NCBI GenBank assembly: GCA_031418035.1
Contig: JANOWU010000022.1
Coordinates: 1-23,344 of the forward strand
Source of the DNA: JANOYY01 sp031418035
GTDB lineage: Bacteria > Actinomycetota > Acidimicrobiia > Acidimicrobiales > JANYDT01
Direction: 5' to 3'
Length of the DNA: 23,344 bases
The number at the start of each line of letters is the position of its first letter. The first letter of the stretch is position 1. This document shows, one piece after another, positions 1-6,867 of this stretch. The translations under genes and the position numbers were made by a program. The notes under the pieces were generated by a model, which saw only the letters and a list, made by a program, of their open reading frames with translations, did not search any database and was not told where the DNA came from.

Positions 1-1
1 C

Positions 2-801
2 CGCAGCGATCGCGACGTCGCCGAACGAATCGCCAACGACTACACGACCGGCAAGGTTGCGTTCCCGCTGTTCCACAACGACGGAGGATCACTCGCCAAA
101 TACGGCGAACTCATCGAAACAATGGACGAAGGAATCGGCCGATCCTCGACATGCTCGACGAAACCGGCCGCTCCGATGACACCCTCATCTGTTTCGCGTC
201 CGACAACGGTGGCGAACGATATTCGTACATGTGGCCCTTCATCGGCGAGAAGGGCGACGTCACCGAAGGCGGCATCCGCGTCCCGTTCATCGCCCGCTGG
301 CCCGCTGCGTTGAACCCGTCCCAGTGCAGTGACGGGTACTCGATCTTCATGGACTGGACCGCCACCTTCCTCGACGCTGGTGGCACCGGCCCAGATCCGG
401 CCTTCCCCATCGATGGACGATCCCTTCTCCCCTGGCTCATCGACGGTGAACCACACCCCCAACACGACCTCATGTGGCGTATCTCCAGCCAAGGAGCACT
501 GCGCCGCGGCACCATGAAATACCTCGTCGACAACCGCCCCAGCGCCCGCATGGGCAACTGGCCAATGGTCCCCGGCACCCGCCACCTCCTCTTCGACCTC
601 GCCGGCGATGGACGCGAAGCCGCCAACCTCGCACGCCACCACCCAGACACCTTCGACATTCTCCAGTCTGCCTACGAACAGGCGGCCGCAACGCTGCTCC
701 CCTACCCCGCCAACCATCGCGGGCGGCCCGAAAACAGCCCCGTTCTTCGCTCACCCCAGCACGCCTCCGCCAGCCAACCCGCGCGCAGCGCTCCGGACTG
801 A
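2..801 (+). pseudogene. Sulfatase (arylsulfatase family) 3' part, frameshifted
   Basis: This is the C-terminal part of an alkaline-phosphatase-superfamily sulfatase, which hydrolyses sulfate esters. It enters from the left edge in the frame of base 2. It reads without a stop to about base 140 (ending ETMDEGIG), then continues as ILDMLDETG in the frame of base 151. Restoring one base near 139-142 joins the two into a normal sulfatase segment, so a one-base deletion is the simplest lesion. Downstream the metal-site motif DNGGE appears, followed by a GEKGDVTEGGIRVPFIARWP segment that is typical just after the Asp-Asn metal ligands. The reading frame ends with TGA at 799-801. The last roughly 30 residues are low-complexity and may not be conserved. 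The catalytic Cys/Ser formylglycine site lies outside the window. The family assignment is sound; whether the frameshift is biological or an assembly error is open. Confidence 0.8.
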
Positions 802-994
802 ACCTGTTCACGCGCACCCGGGGCAGGACCTAACGGACGGTTGCCGTGTCGATTTGCGCAACACCACGGTTCTCGCTGACGAACGTCGGCCAGCGATCGG
901 GCGATCGCACCGTATGTGAACATAAGGTTTGACAGGACTCTGCGTCCAGCCGTCGATGTCGGAAGGAACGCCGGATCGGCGTCTTCTGCGGCGA

Positions 995-1894
995 CTACAG
1001 GCGGCACAACGAGCGAATGAGCCCTTCGAAGTGGTGAAGCTGGGTGACGAGCGCAGCAACGACGCCGACCGTGGGTGCGAGCGTCCACACCGGGACCTTG
1101 GCCGGCGGCCGCAGCAGCGACTCGACCCGACGCGTTGTGGTGAACGGACCAGTAGCCGTGAAGCCAAGCGCCCCCAACGATGTGTTGGGACGCGATGCGA
1201 TGAGCGCCGTGCGTGCAACGGTGACAGCAACCAGACGGCGATCACCGACAACGCTGGCTGCGTGTTCGTCGGCCCAGCGCTCCAACGCATGTTCGAGACC
1301 CGATAGCAACACCAGCGCTGGTGGAAACACTGTGGCCGCGACACGCGCAACGTGCAGGTAACGGTCGTGGCGAAACCGGTGATGTGCCTGCTCGTGGGCA
1401 AGCACGATTTGCTGCTCGCACGGTGCGAGTGCTGCGAGCAAGCCGGTCGACACAATCGTGACCGGTTCGCGACCGGGCAGGCTGTACGCGAACACGGCAG
1501 GGTCGTCGGCGACGGCAACATCGTTGTCGAGTGCGCGTCGCAGCGAAGCATGTTGTGCCGACGCCGTGCGGCGCTTGTGCCAATACCTGGCGGTGCGCAC
1601 CAGACTCGTGAACACGACCAAACTCGCAACGATCCCGAAACCCGCCGAGACGGGTGCATGCGCATCGCCGAGCATGGCGCACCATCGCACGATATTGGTG
1701 GTCCACGGAACATGAGCCCAGAACTGGAACGCGATCAGGACCGCACCAACGAACCCAACCACGCTGACGGAAACCGTCGCCCCGACCGCGAGGCGCGCCG
1801 CAACAGGCGCGGCAATACGGGCCTGGAACACGACCATCAGGGCGGCCAACGGAACGACCAGAGCGAGCGGGAAAAACAGCTCTGCGACACCCAC
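995..1894 (-). CDS. Short BlaR1/MecR1-like M56 membrane metalloprotease
   Basis: This 299-residue membrane protein starts at GTG. Hydrophobic segments lie at about residues 5-25, 38-58, 83-100, 185-203 and near the C-terminus. The zinc protease motif HEQAH is at residues 167-171, followed by ERWADEH near 205-211, which could supply the third ligand as in peptidase family M56. M56 proteins such as BlaR1 and MecR1 sense an envelope signal and trigger cleavage of their partner BlaI/MecI repressor. The C-terminal penicillin-binding sensor domain of BlaR1 is absent, as in the short actinobacterial members. The gene starts three bases after the stop of the BlaI-type repressor gene and is the last gene of the DUF305-BlaI-M56 operon. 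What it senses cannot be read from the sequence; its neighbours point to copper or another envelope stress rather than beta-lactams. Confidence 0.85.
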   Translation of the reverse strand: MGVAELFFPLALVVPLAALMVVFQARIAAPVAARLAVGATVSVSVVGFVGAVLIAFQFWAHVPWTTNIVRWCAMLGDAHAPVSAGFGIVASLVVFTSLVRTARYWHKRRTASAQHASLRRALDNDVAVADDPAVFAYSLPGREPVTIVSTGLLAALAPCEQQIVLAHEQAHHRFRHDRYLHVARVAATVFPPALVLLSGLEHALERWADEHAASVVGDRRLVAVTVARTALIASRPNTSLGALGFTATGPFTTTRRVESLLRPPAKVPVWTLAPTVGVVAALVTQLHHFEGLIRSLCRL

Positions 1895-1897
1895 CGT

Positions 1898-2260
1898 TCA
1901 GGACTCCTGGGTATCGAGCAGTGCCTTCAAGAGCCGGGCATCGCGCTTGCCAAGCTGGCTCACGAAACCCGCCAGTGCGGTGCGGCGATTGGAGCTTTGT
2001 TCCAATACCGCCCGCATACGCTGAGCCACGAGTGTGGCCTCATCGATTTCGGCAAAATAGACGAACGCGTTGCCGCTTGCGTTGCGACCCACCAAACCTT
2101 TTTCCAGGAGGCGAGCCAGCACCGTTGTTACCGACGTGTACGCAAGCGTCATCGGCAGTAGGTCACGGACGGTCGCAGGCAATACCGGCTCCCCCGCGTC
2201 CCACAGGATTCGCAACACCGCATCCTCCAGCGCTCCATCGGGTCGACGCGTTCGGCTCAC
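1898..2260 (-). CDS. BlaI/MecI/CopY-family winged-helix repressor
   Basis: This 120-residue BlaI-type repressor starts at GTG. The N-terminal two thirds show the BlaI winged-helix pattern: an EDAVLRILWD first helix, a TLAYTSVTTVLARLLEKGLV recognition region and a basic wing. Residues 94-119 resemble the dimerisation tail of MecI. Within it the G98-F99 pair falls where MecI is cut between Asn and Phe by its protease, so proteolytic induction by the adjoining M56 protease is plausible. The protein contains no cysteine and therefore lacks the CxC metal site of copper-sensing CopY. Its start codon overlaps the stop of the DUF305 gene by four bases (GTGA), which implies translational coupling. Two palindromes in the divergent intergenic region, at 2925 and 2991, are its probable operators. 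The family call is confident; the regulon is inferred. Confidence 0.9.
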   Translation of the reverse strand: MSRTRRPDGALEDAVLRILWDAGEPVLPATVRDLLPMTLAYTSVTTVLARLLEKGLVGRNASGNAFVYFAEIDEATLVAQRMRAVLEQSSNRRTALAGFVSQLGKRDARLLKALLDTQES

Positions 2261-2892
2261 TTGCCCATCGCTGTATTCATCTCCGCAATCTCTGCTTCCT
2301 GCGCAGCGATGATCTTCCCCGCAAGCTCTTTCGCCTCGGGGCTCGTGCCGTCGGACTGTACGGTTTTCGCCATCGCCACCGCACCTTCATGATGGCGCAC
2401 CATCATGTCCATCCACGCCTTGTCGAACGCAGGACCCGTCGCCGATTCGAGTGAGGTCATTTCCTCCGCCGACATCATGCCCTCCATTCCTCCCATCGAC
2501 GAATGATCCATACCCTCCATATCCCCGGCTGGCATCACTTCCTTGTTCCACGTCGTCAACCAACCCGTCATCAAATCGATCTCGGGCTGCTGCGCTCCCT
2601 GAATCCGCATCGCCAGATCCTTCACACCGGCCGACGCTCCACGCGCATCATCGAGCGCAATCACGGCCATCTCAACGGCCTGCTGATGGTGCGGAATCAT
2701 GTTCTGGGCAAACGACACATCCGCGTCGCTGAAGCTGGCGGAACCACCGACAGAGTCCGATGTCGCTTCGGAGGCGGCAGCATCGGACGTGACAACCTGG
2801 GTATCAGCGGCCGAGTCCGACGAACCACCGCAGGCAGCGAGCAGCGTCGCGGCCGACAAGAAAGTGGCAGAAATCATCAAGCGTGCGCGCAT
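2257..2892 (-). CDS. DUF305 (CopM-like) lipoprotein
   Basis: This 211-residue secreted lipoprotein begins at the ATG at 2892. An upstream in-frame extension to 3072 is ignored because it would cover the whole divergent promoter. The signal peptide ends in the lipobox LLAAC with the lipid-attached Cys at residue 21, followed by a Ser/Ala/Asp-rich linker. The rest is a DUF305 four-helix domain with two repeats, FAQNMIPHHQQAVEMA and WMDMMVRHHEGAVAMA. Each carries the paired histidines of the family and sits in a Met/His-rich context including EGMDHSSMGGMEGMM. DUF305 proteins such as cyanobacterial CopM bind periplasmic copper, so copper buffering outside the membrane is likely. It is the first gene of an operon with the BlaI-type repressor (four-base overlap) and lies divergent to a CopC-CopD protein, which supports a copper role. 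Confidence 0.88.
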   Translation of the reverse strand: MRARLMISATFLSAATLLAACGGSSDSAADTQVVTSDAAASEATSDSVGGSASFSDADVSFAQNMIPHHQQAVEMAVIALDDARGASAGVKDLAMRIQGAQQPEIDLMTGWLTTWNKEVMPAGDMEGMDHSSMGGMEGMMSAEEMTSLESATGPAFDKAWMDMMVRHHEGAVAMAKTVQSDGTSPEAKELAGKIIAAQEAEIAEMNTAMGK

Positions 2893-2924
2893 AGCGGAAA
2901 CCTTTGTTCGGGGTACCGCCACTC

Positions 2925-2941
2925 TACTACATGTTGTCGTA
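2925..2941. promoter_or_regulatory. Candidate BlaI-family operator 1
   Basis: The 17-nt site TACTACATGTTGTCGTA is an imperfect palindrome with half-sites TACTACA and TGTCGTA around three bases. It lies 33 nt upstream of the DUF305 start and abuts a possible -10 (TAGAGT) on the minus strand. The half-site resembles TACTACA half-sites known for BlaI-type repressors. It shares its architecture with the site at 2991. Confidence 0.6.
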
Positions 2942-2990
2942 GATGATCGTCGCGCTCCACGACCGACGTTCCGGAACCATCGACACCAGG

Positions 2991-3007
2991 TACGACACAG
3001 TGTCGTA
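2991..3007. promoter_or_regulatory. Candidate BlaI-family operator 2
   Basis: TACGACACAGTGTCGTA is a perfect palindrome of two 8-nt arms around one central base. It ends only ten bases before the ATG of the CopC-CopD gene. No Shine-Dalgarno sequence fits in that gap, so the site probably overlaps the promoter of a leaderless or nearly leaderless message. It matches the site at 2925 in 14 of 17 positions, which suggests one repressor controls both divergent units. Confidence 0.6.
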
Positions 3008-3017
3008 GCCTGTTTCA

Positions 3018-4397
3018 ATGTCTTTCTTCCGTCGCCGACGCTATCGGTCGCGCCCGAGATTCGTTGCCGCACTGGTTCTGCTGCTGATCGTGGCAGTCGC
3101 TCCAGCAGCGTCGGCGCACAACAGCCTTGTCAGCAGCGAACCTGCGAATGGGGCTGCCCCGACAACGCGTCCGAGTCGAGTCGTTCTGATATTCGCAAAA
3201 GACGTCGATCTTCCGACGCTCACCGTGAGGATCGCTACGACGGTCCGGTCGACCCAACTCCAATCACGAGGCGACGAGAACCCCAAGGCAGCGCTGATGG
3301 AAATTCCCGATTGGGTCGCCGGTCCGGTGACACTGCAATGGAAACTCGTCGGTGTCGACGGCCACACCGTCAGGGGAACTCTGCGCTTCACCGTCGGAGC
3401 GCCCGGACCTTCGGTGCTGGGCGCATCGGCTGACGCCATAGCATCAACTCCGGTAATCACTGCTCGCGATGATGCAGGGGCGGATGGCGCATCTACTCTC
3501 GACGCCAATTCATCGTCAACGCGTGGTAGCGCTTCGACATCAGTCGTGCGATCGATCGGCACCTGGCTTCTCCGCGTTGTTTCGTACCTCACGCTTTTTG
3601 CGCTGGTTGGGATCTTGATCACTTCGGCATTTGTCTGGTCTCCGGCGCTCTCGGACCCGGTCCTGCGCCGAGTAATCGGCATCGCGTTTCCAGCGCTGCT
3701 CGTGACCACCGTCGTGCAGCTCGCCGTCCTCGTTTTCGACATCGGTGGAAACGCCGCCTTCGACAGTGCTATGGGCACATACCTTGGGCAGTCCCTCGTT
3801 GCACGACTAGTCCTCGTGTTGTTTCTTGGAGCGTGCCTGTACCCAAACTCGCACATCGAGGGCGACGACCGCGCGACACTCGGCGCGATTCTGGTCGTAC
3901 TCATTCTCGGCGCATGGGCGTGGGGCGGCCACGCCCGCTCACTCCGCTGGTATCAACTCGGCCTCACGATGGACGCCATCCACCAAGCAGCAGCAATCGC
4001 GTGGATCTCCGGCCTCGCCATCGTCGGGCTTCGCACCCTTACTCAGGCACGGCCACGCGAAGCACAACATGCCATGATCCGCTTCTCCGTGCTGGCCAGT
4101 GTTTCCGTGACCGCACTCGCAGCATCAGGGGTCATCCAGATGGTTCGTATCGAAGGCAGCCTCGCGGCGCTCATCAACGGAACACACGGTCGACTCACTC
4201 TTGCCAAACTTGTCGCGGTGGCCGCGATGTTGGCGCTCGGAAACCTCAACCGAAACCGCGTCAAACGATTGCGGCACACACCGACAGCCTCGACCCGCCG
4301 TGCACTTCGACGGGCTATCACCAACGAAGCGGCGCTCGGCATCGCCGTGATCGCTATAACTGCAGCGCTCGTCGTTGCCGCTCCGGGTTCTTCATGA
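3018..4397 (+). CDS. CopC-CopD fusion, copper resistance/uptake membrane protein
   Basis: This 459-residue protein has a signal peptide (basic start, hydrophobic core 17-30) with predicted cleavage after ASA33. That leaves His34 as the mature N-terminus, the first Cu(II) ligand of CopC. The CopC immunoglobulin-like domain covers about residues 34-128 and shows HNSLVSSEPANGA and the second ligand motif DGHTVRG (Asp114, His116). An Ala/Ser/Thr-rich linker (130-180) leads to a CopD domain with about eight transmembrane helices (185-455), including the conserved stretch around DAIHQAAAIAWISGL. CopC binds periplasmic copper and CopD is thought to move it across the membrane. The gene is divergent from DUF305-BlaI-M56 and has a perfect palindrome just before its start. 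No Shine-Dalgarno sequence is visible and a weak -10-like TAGCCT ends six bases before ATG, so the transcript may be leaderless. Confidence 0.92.
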   Translation: MSFFRRRRYRSRPRFVAALVLLLIVAVAPAASAHNSLVSSEPANGAAPTTRPSRVVLIFAKDVDLPTLTVRIATTVRSTQLQSRGDENPKAALMEIPDWVAGPVTLQWKLVGVDGHTVRGTLRFTVGAPGPSVLGASADAIASTPVITARDDAGADGASTLDANSSSTRGSASTSVVRSIGTWLLRVVSYLTLFALVGILITSAFVWSPALSDPVLRRVIGIAFPALLVTTVVQLAVLVFDIGGNAAFDSAMGTYLGQSLVARLVLVLFLGACLYPNSHIEGDDRATLGAILVVLILGAWAWGGHARSLRWYQLGLTMDAIHQAAAIAWISGLAIVGLRTLTQARPREAQHAMIRFSVLASVSVTALAASGVIQMVRIEGSLAALINGTHGRLTLAKLVAVAAMLALGNLNRNRVKRLRHTPTASTRRALRRAITNEAALGIAVIAITAALVVAAPGSS

Positions 4398-4420
4398 CGC
4401 CGACAGCGAATCTTGCGTGC

Positions 4421-4474
4421 CCTCGGTCGGTCACACTCGGCGCGTTGCCTCGGTCGGTCACACTCGGCGCGTTG
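4421..4474. repeat. Perfect 27-nt tandem duplication
   Basis: Two identical 27-nt units lie head to tail at 4421-4447 and 4448-4474, beginning CCTCGGTCGG and ending CGGCGCGTTG. The second unit contains the last codons and stop codon of the SHOCT gene on the minus strand. The first unit, beyond that stop, repeats the same tail and stop. The length is a multiple of three, and full identity suggests a recent slip or duplication. Confidence 0.9.
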
Positions 4475-4727
4475 CCTGCAGCACTTCGAGACGCCGTTGG
4501 TATTCGTCGATATCAATGTCGCCGCGTGCAAGTCGCTCGTGAAGAATGTCTTCGGGTCCCGCTGGTACCGCTTGAGCCGGTGGCATAGACGTTGCTCTGG
4601 TTGTTCCATGACGCAGGTAGCTCGAGACAACCCAAGCGACACCACCCCAAAACGCCACCATCATCACTACCATTGCGACCCAACCCCAGCCGCCAGGTCC
4701 GTCGTTCCATCCGTTGTCCCAATGCAT
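4458..4727 (-). CDS. Small SHOCT-domain membrane protein
   Basis: This is an 89-residue protein. Its N-terminus is rich in Trp and Gly (HWDNGWNDGPGGWGW) and runs into one transmembrane helix at about residues 16-38. After a short linker the C-terminal region PEDILHERLARGDIDIDEY followed by RRLEVL is a typical SHOCT motif, a short two-helix element found at the end of many small bacterial membrane proteins. The function of such proteins is unknown; roles in oligomerisation or membrane stress are suggested for the domain. A GAAAGGA element lies about ten bases before the ATG. The last eight residues are encoded inside a perfect 27-nt tandem duplication, so the natural C-terminus may have been redefined by it. 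The gene is convergent with the CopC-CopD gene. Confidence 0.75.
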   Translation of the reverse strand: MHWDNGWNDGPGGWGWVAMVVMMVAFWGGVAWVVSSYLRHGTTRATSMPPAQAVPAGPEDILHERLARGDIDIDEYQRRLEVLQATRRV

Positions 4728-4913
4728 CGTGGATCAATCCTTTCCAGCTCATGAAGAGCGACAAGGAGATTCTCCGACCGACGCACCGGCTGCGCCAGGG
4801 CCCTACGTCCTGTTGTCGTCGTGCCAATGTCCTCTCCGACCAGATCTCCGGGCTCGACGATTTCTCCACTCGCGTCCTTCTCCAAGTCCGCGGCACCCCG
4901 GTGTCTCGACTTC

Positions 4914-5895
4914 ATGTCGCTGCTCATCGTGCGACTTCGATGGGTACTGGCGATACAGCTGGCGACGCTGTTCGTCTCGTCGGCCGGATTCGTGATGTTC
5001 GCCGAGTACGGCTGGTTCGACGCGTTCTACATGAGCGTGATCACCCTCGGCACGATCGGATACGGCGAGGTCCACCCCCTAGGCACGTCTGGACGCCTGT
5101 GGGCGATCATCGTCGTCACGGGCGGATTCGCCGTACTGGTACTCCGGCGCGGTGCTCACGTCGCTGCTTCTGTCGGGGGAACTGACCGACGCCATCGTTC
5201 GTCAAAGGAGAAATCGGATGCGAGATCGATTGAAAGACCACATGGTCGTTGTCGGCTTCGGCCGAGTTGGACGCGCGGTCGTTAGCGCTGCCCTCGAGGC
5301 GGGTCACGACTGCGTGGTCGTCGACCACGACGAAACCAAACGCGATGCGATCACCGACGCCGGTGCCACCGCAGTGATCGGCGACGGTATGCAGGAAACG
5401 GTATTGCACGAGGCCGCAATCGGCACAGCGCGCGGTCTCGTGAGTGCCGCACCCGACGACCCCGCGAATCTCGTGGTGACACTCACGGCCCGCGCCGTTT
5501 GCCCGGACCTGCGCATCGTGTCGCGAGTCAACGATCCAGCGTGGCAAGAACGCATCACTCGCGCCGGAGCGTCGGCTGCCGTGTCGCCCTACGCCGACTT
5601 CGGCGCAGGATTAGCGGCTTCGGCGCTCGGTGCCGACGTCATCGAAACCCACTCGCTGAGCGGATACGGACTCCGCACGGAAGACATCGTGATCGGCAAG
5701 GGTTCGAGGCTCATAGGCCGTCGGCCGCATGAGTTGGCGGGCGATGCCGCAAACGCCACGCTTATCTCGATGCGGCGTAGGTCGTCGGGGCCAACGTGGG
5801 AGAAGACGAATGACGAACTGCGCGAAGGAGACCTCCTCGTCATCGTCGGTCCCGAGGAGGTCGTCGCCGCACTGATCCGCAAAACGACCGAGTAG
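4914..5895 (+). pseudogene. Two-helix K+ channel with RCK (TrkA-N) domain, frame-interrupted
   Basis: The pore part starts at the ATG at 4914. It has TM1 (VLAIQLATLFVSSAGFVMF), a pore helix with the selectivity filter TLGTIGYGE, and TM2 running to about base 5138. There the frame must change (one extra base or two missing, between 5136 and 5142) to continue as YSGAVLTSLLLSGELTDA and into the RCK domain. The RCK domain has the Rossmann motif VVVGFGRVGRAV, acidic VVDHDE, a GDGMQ segment and a TrkA-C-like end, stopping at 5895. Without a shift the pore frame runs on to a stop at 5285 through out-of-frame sequence. The family resembles MthK/GsuK-type ligand-gated K+ channels. An internal ATG with a strong Shine-Dalgarno sequence sits exactly at the RCK start, so a free RCK subunit may be made even if the full channel is not. 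Confidence 0.8.
5204..5210 (+). promoter_or_regulatory. Internal Shine-Dalgarno before the RCK domain
   Basis: AAAGGAG is followed by seven bases and the ATG at 5218, which begins MRDRLKDHMVVVGFGRVG, the first strand of the RCK domain. This is one of the best ribosome-binding sites in the window. It would give a soluble 225-residue RCK protein (5218-5895). MthK is known to use an internal start to make its separate RCK subunits. Confidence 0.6.
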
Positions 5896-6034
5896 ATCGA
5901 GACCGGGGGCGGTTGTGTCGGGGTCTTGGCCGCAGGCCACAATGCCCTCGGAGTAGTGACTATTGGCCCTACCAAGGCCACCTCGAAGCACGAACGATAG
6001 TTCCTGTATCTATCGGAACATCAGGAGAGAAGTG

Positions 6035-6796
6035 ATGACTATGAGAACGCTCGTTTTTGGCGACGATGGATCACCGGCAGCAGACGTGGCGTGGCTACAG
6101 ATCAATAGTCACGCGTGGCCCGAATGGCGAGTTGAAGTCGTGCGGGTTGAGAACGCGCCCCTTCCGATCGACTACGTCGACCTTCACGAATGGGATCCGA
6201 CGGAGCCGCGGACCGTGTTCTCCGAAGCCAAGTTCGCCCAAGTTGCGAACCTGGTGGCGAAGGGCGACGCTCGGCTCGTCCTCTCGCGACCATGCGACCT
6301 TCTCGTCATCGGACCGCGTGGTCCGGGATTGCTCAAAGCACTCCATCTCGGCAGCACCGCCGAGTGGCTACTGACCCGCCCGCCGGCGCCGATGTTGATC
6401 GCACGTCACGGTCACTCGATCACCACCGTTTTGCTGTGCGTCGACGGCTCAGTTCACGCAAACCGAGCCACAGGTGTGCTGTGCACGCTCCCATGGGTCG
6501 ACCAGTTACGAGTCACCGTGCTGGCGGTTGACGATGAACGCGTCGACATTGACGCCGCGACCCAAAACGCGGCCAAGCAACTTGAAGCCGCAGGGGCCGA
6601 CGTAAGCGTTCGTGTCCATTCCGGCAAACCGACGGCACAAATCAAGGAGGCAATGGATCGGCTGTCGCCCGATCTGGTCGCGTTGGGCACGAGAGGACTC
6701 ACCGGGCTGCACCACCTCCGCGTCGGTTCCACAGCGAGTGCAATCGCTCGAACCGCGACATCGTCGGTCCTGGTGGCCTGCGAATCGGACGAGTAG
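6035..6796 (+). CDS. Universal stress protein, tandem UspA domains
   Basis: This is a 253-residue protein starting at ATG 6035, chosen because AGGAGA lies six bases upstream and because MTMRTLVFGDDGS matches the first USP strand with its Asp ligand. Two USP domains follow one another (about 3-130 and 131-253). Both keep the ATP-binding signature G-x2-G-x9-G-S/T: GPRGPGLLKALHLGST in the first and GTRGLTGLHHLRVGST in the second. The second domain also has the opening VLLCVDGS. Tandem ATP-binding USPs in actinobacteria act in dormancy and stress; the direct target is not visible. The gene follows the K+ channel by 139 bases on the same strand, which may link it to ion or stress control. It is convergent with the MMPL gene. 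Confidence 0.9.
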   Translation: MTMRTLVFGDDGSPAADVAWLQINSHAWPEWRVEVVRVENAPLPIDYVDLHEWDPTEPRTVFSEAKFAQVANLVAKGDARLVLSRPCDLLVIGPRGPGLLKALHLGSTAEWLLTRPPAPMLIARHGHSITTVLLCVDGSVHANRATGVLCTLPWVDQLRVTVLAVDDERVDIDAATQNAAKQLEAAGADVSVRVHSGKPTAQIKEAMDRLSPDLVALGTRGLTGLHHLRVGSTASAIARTATSSVLVACESDE

Positions 6797-6867
6797 TAGC
6801 CCTCCCTCGAAGCACTCCCAACCTGCCACTTCTGTTTGCCACAGGGAGCGTGCACCCGACGCGCTTT

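Noticed and set aside
2893..3072. N-terminal extension of the DUF305 protein
   Set aside because: It would cover the divergent promoter, both palindromes and the start of the CopC-CopD gene, and the signal peptide begins cleanly at 2892.
4667..4927. 86-residue minus-strand frame upstream of the SHOCT gene
   Set aside because: It overlaps the SHOCT gene in another frame and the start of the K+ channel on the other strand, has no ribosome site and matches nothing I know.
5997..6019. Inverted repeats GATAG/CTATC and GTTCC/GGAAC before the universal stress gene
   Set aside because: The arms are short (5 bp) and interleaved, close to what chance gives; kept only as a note.
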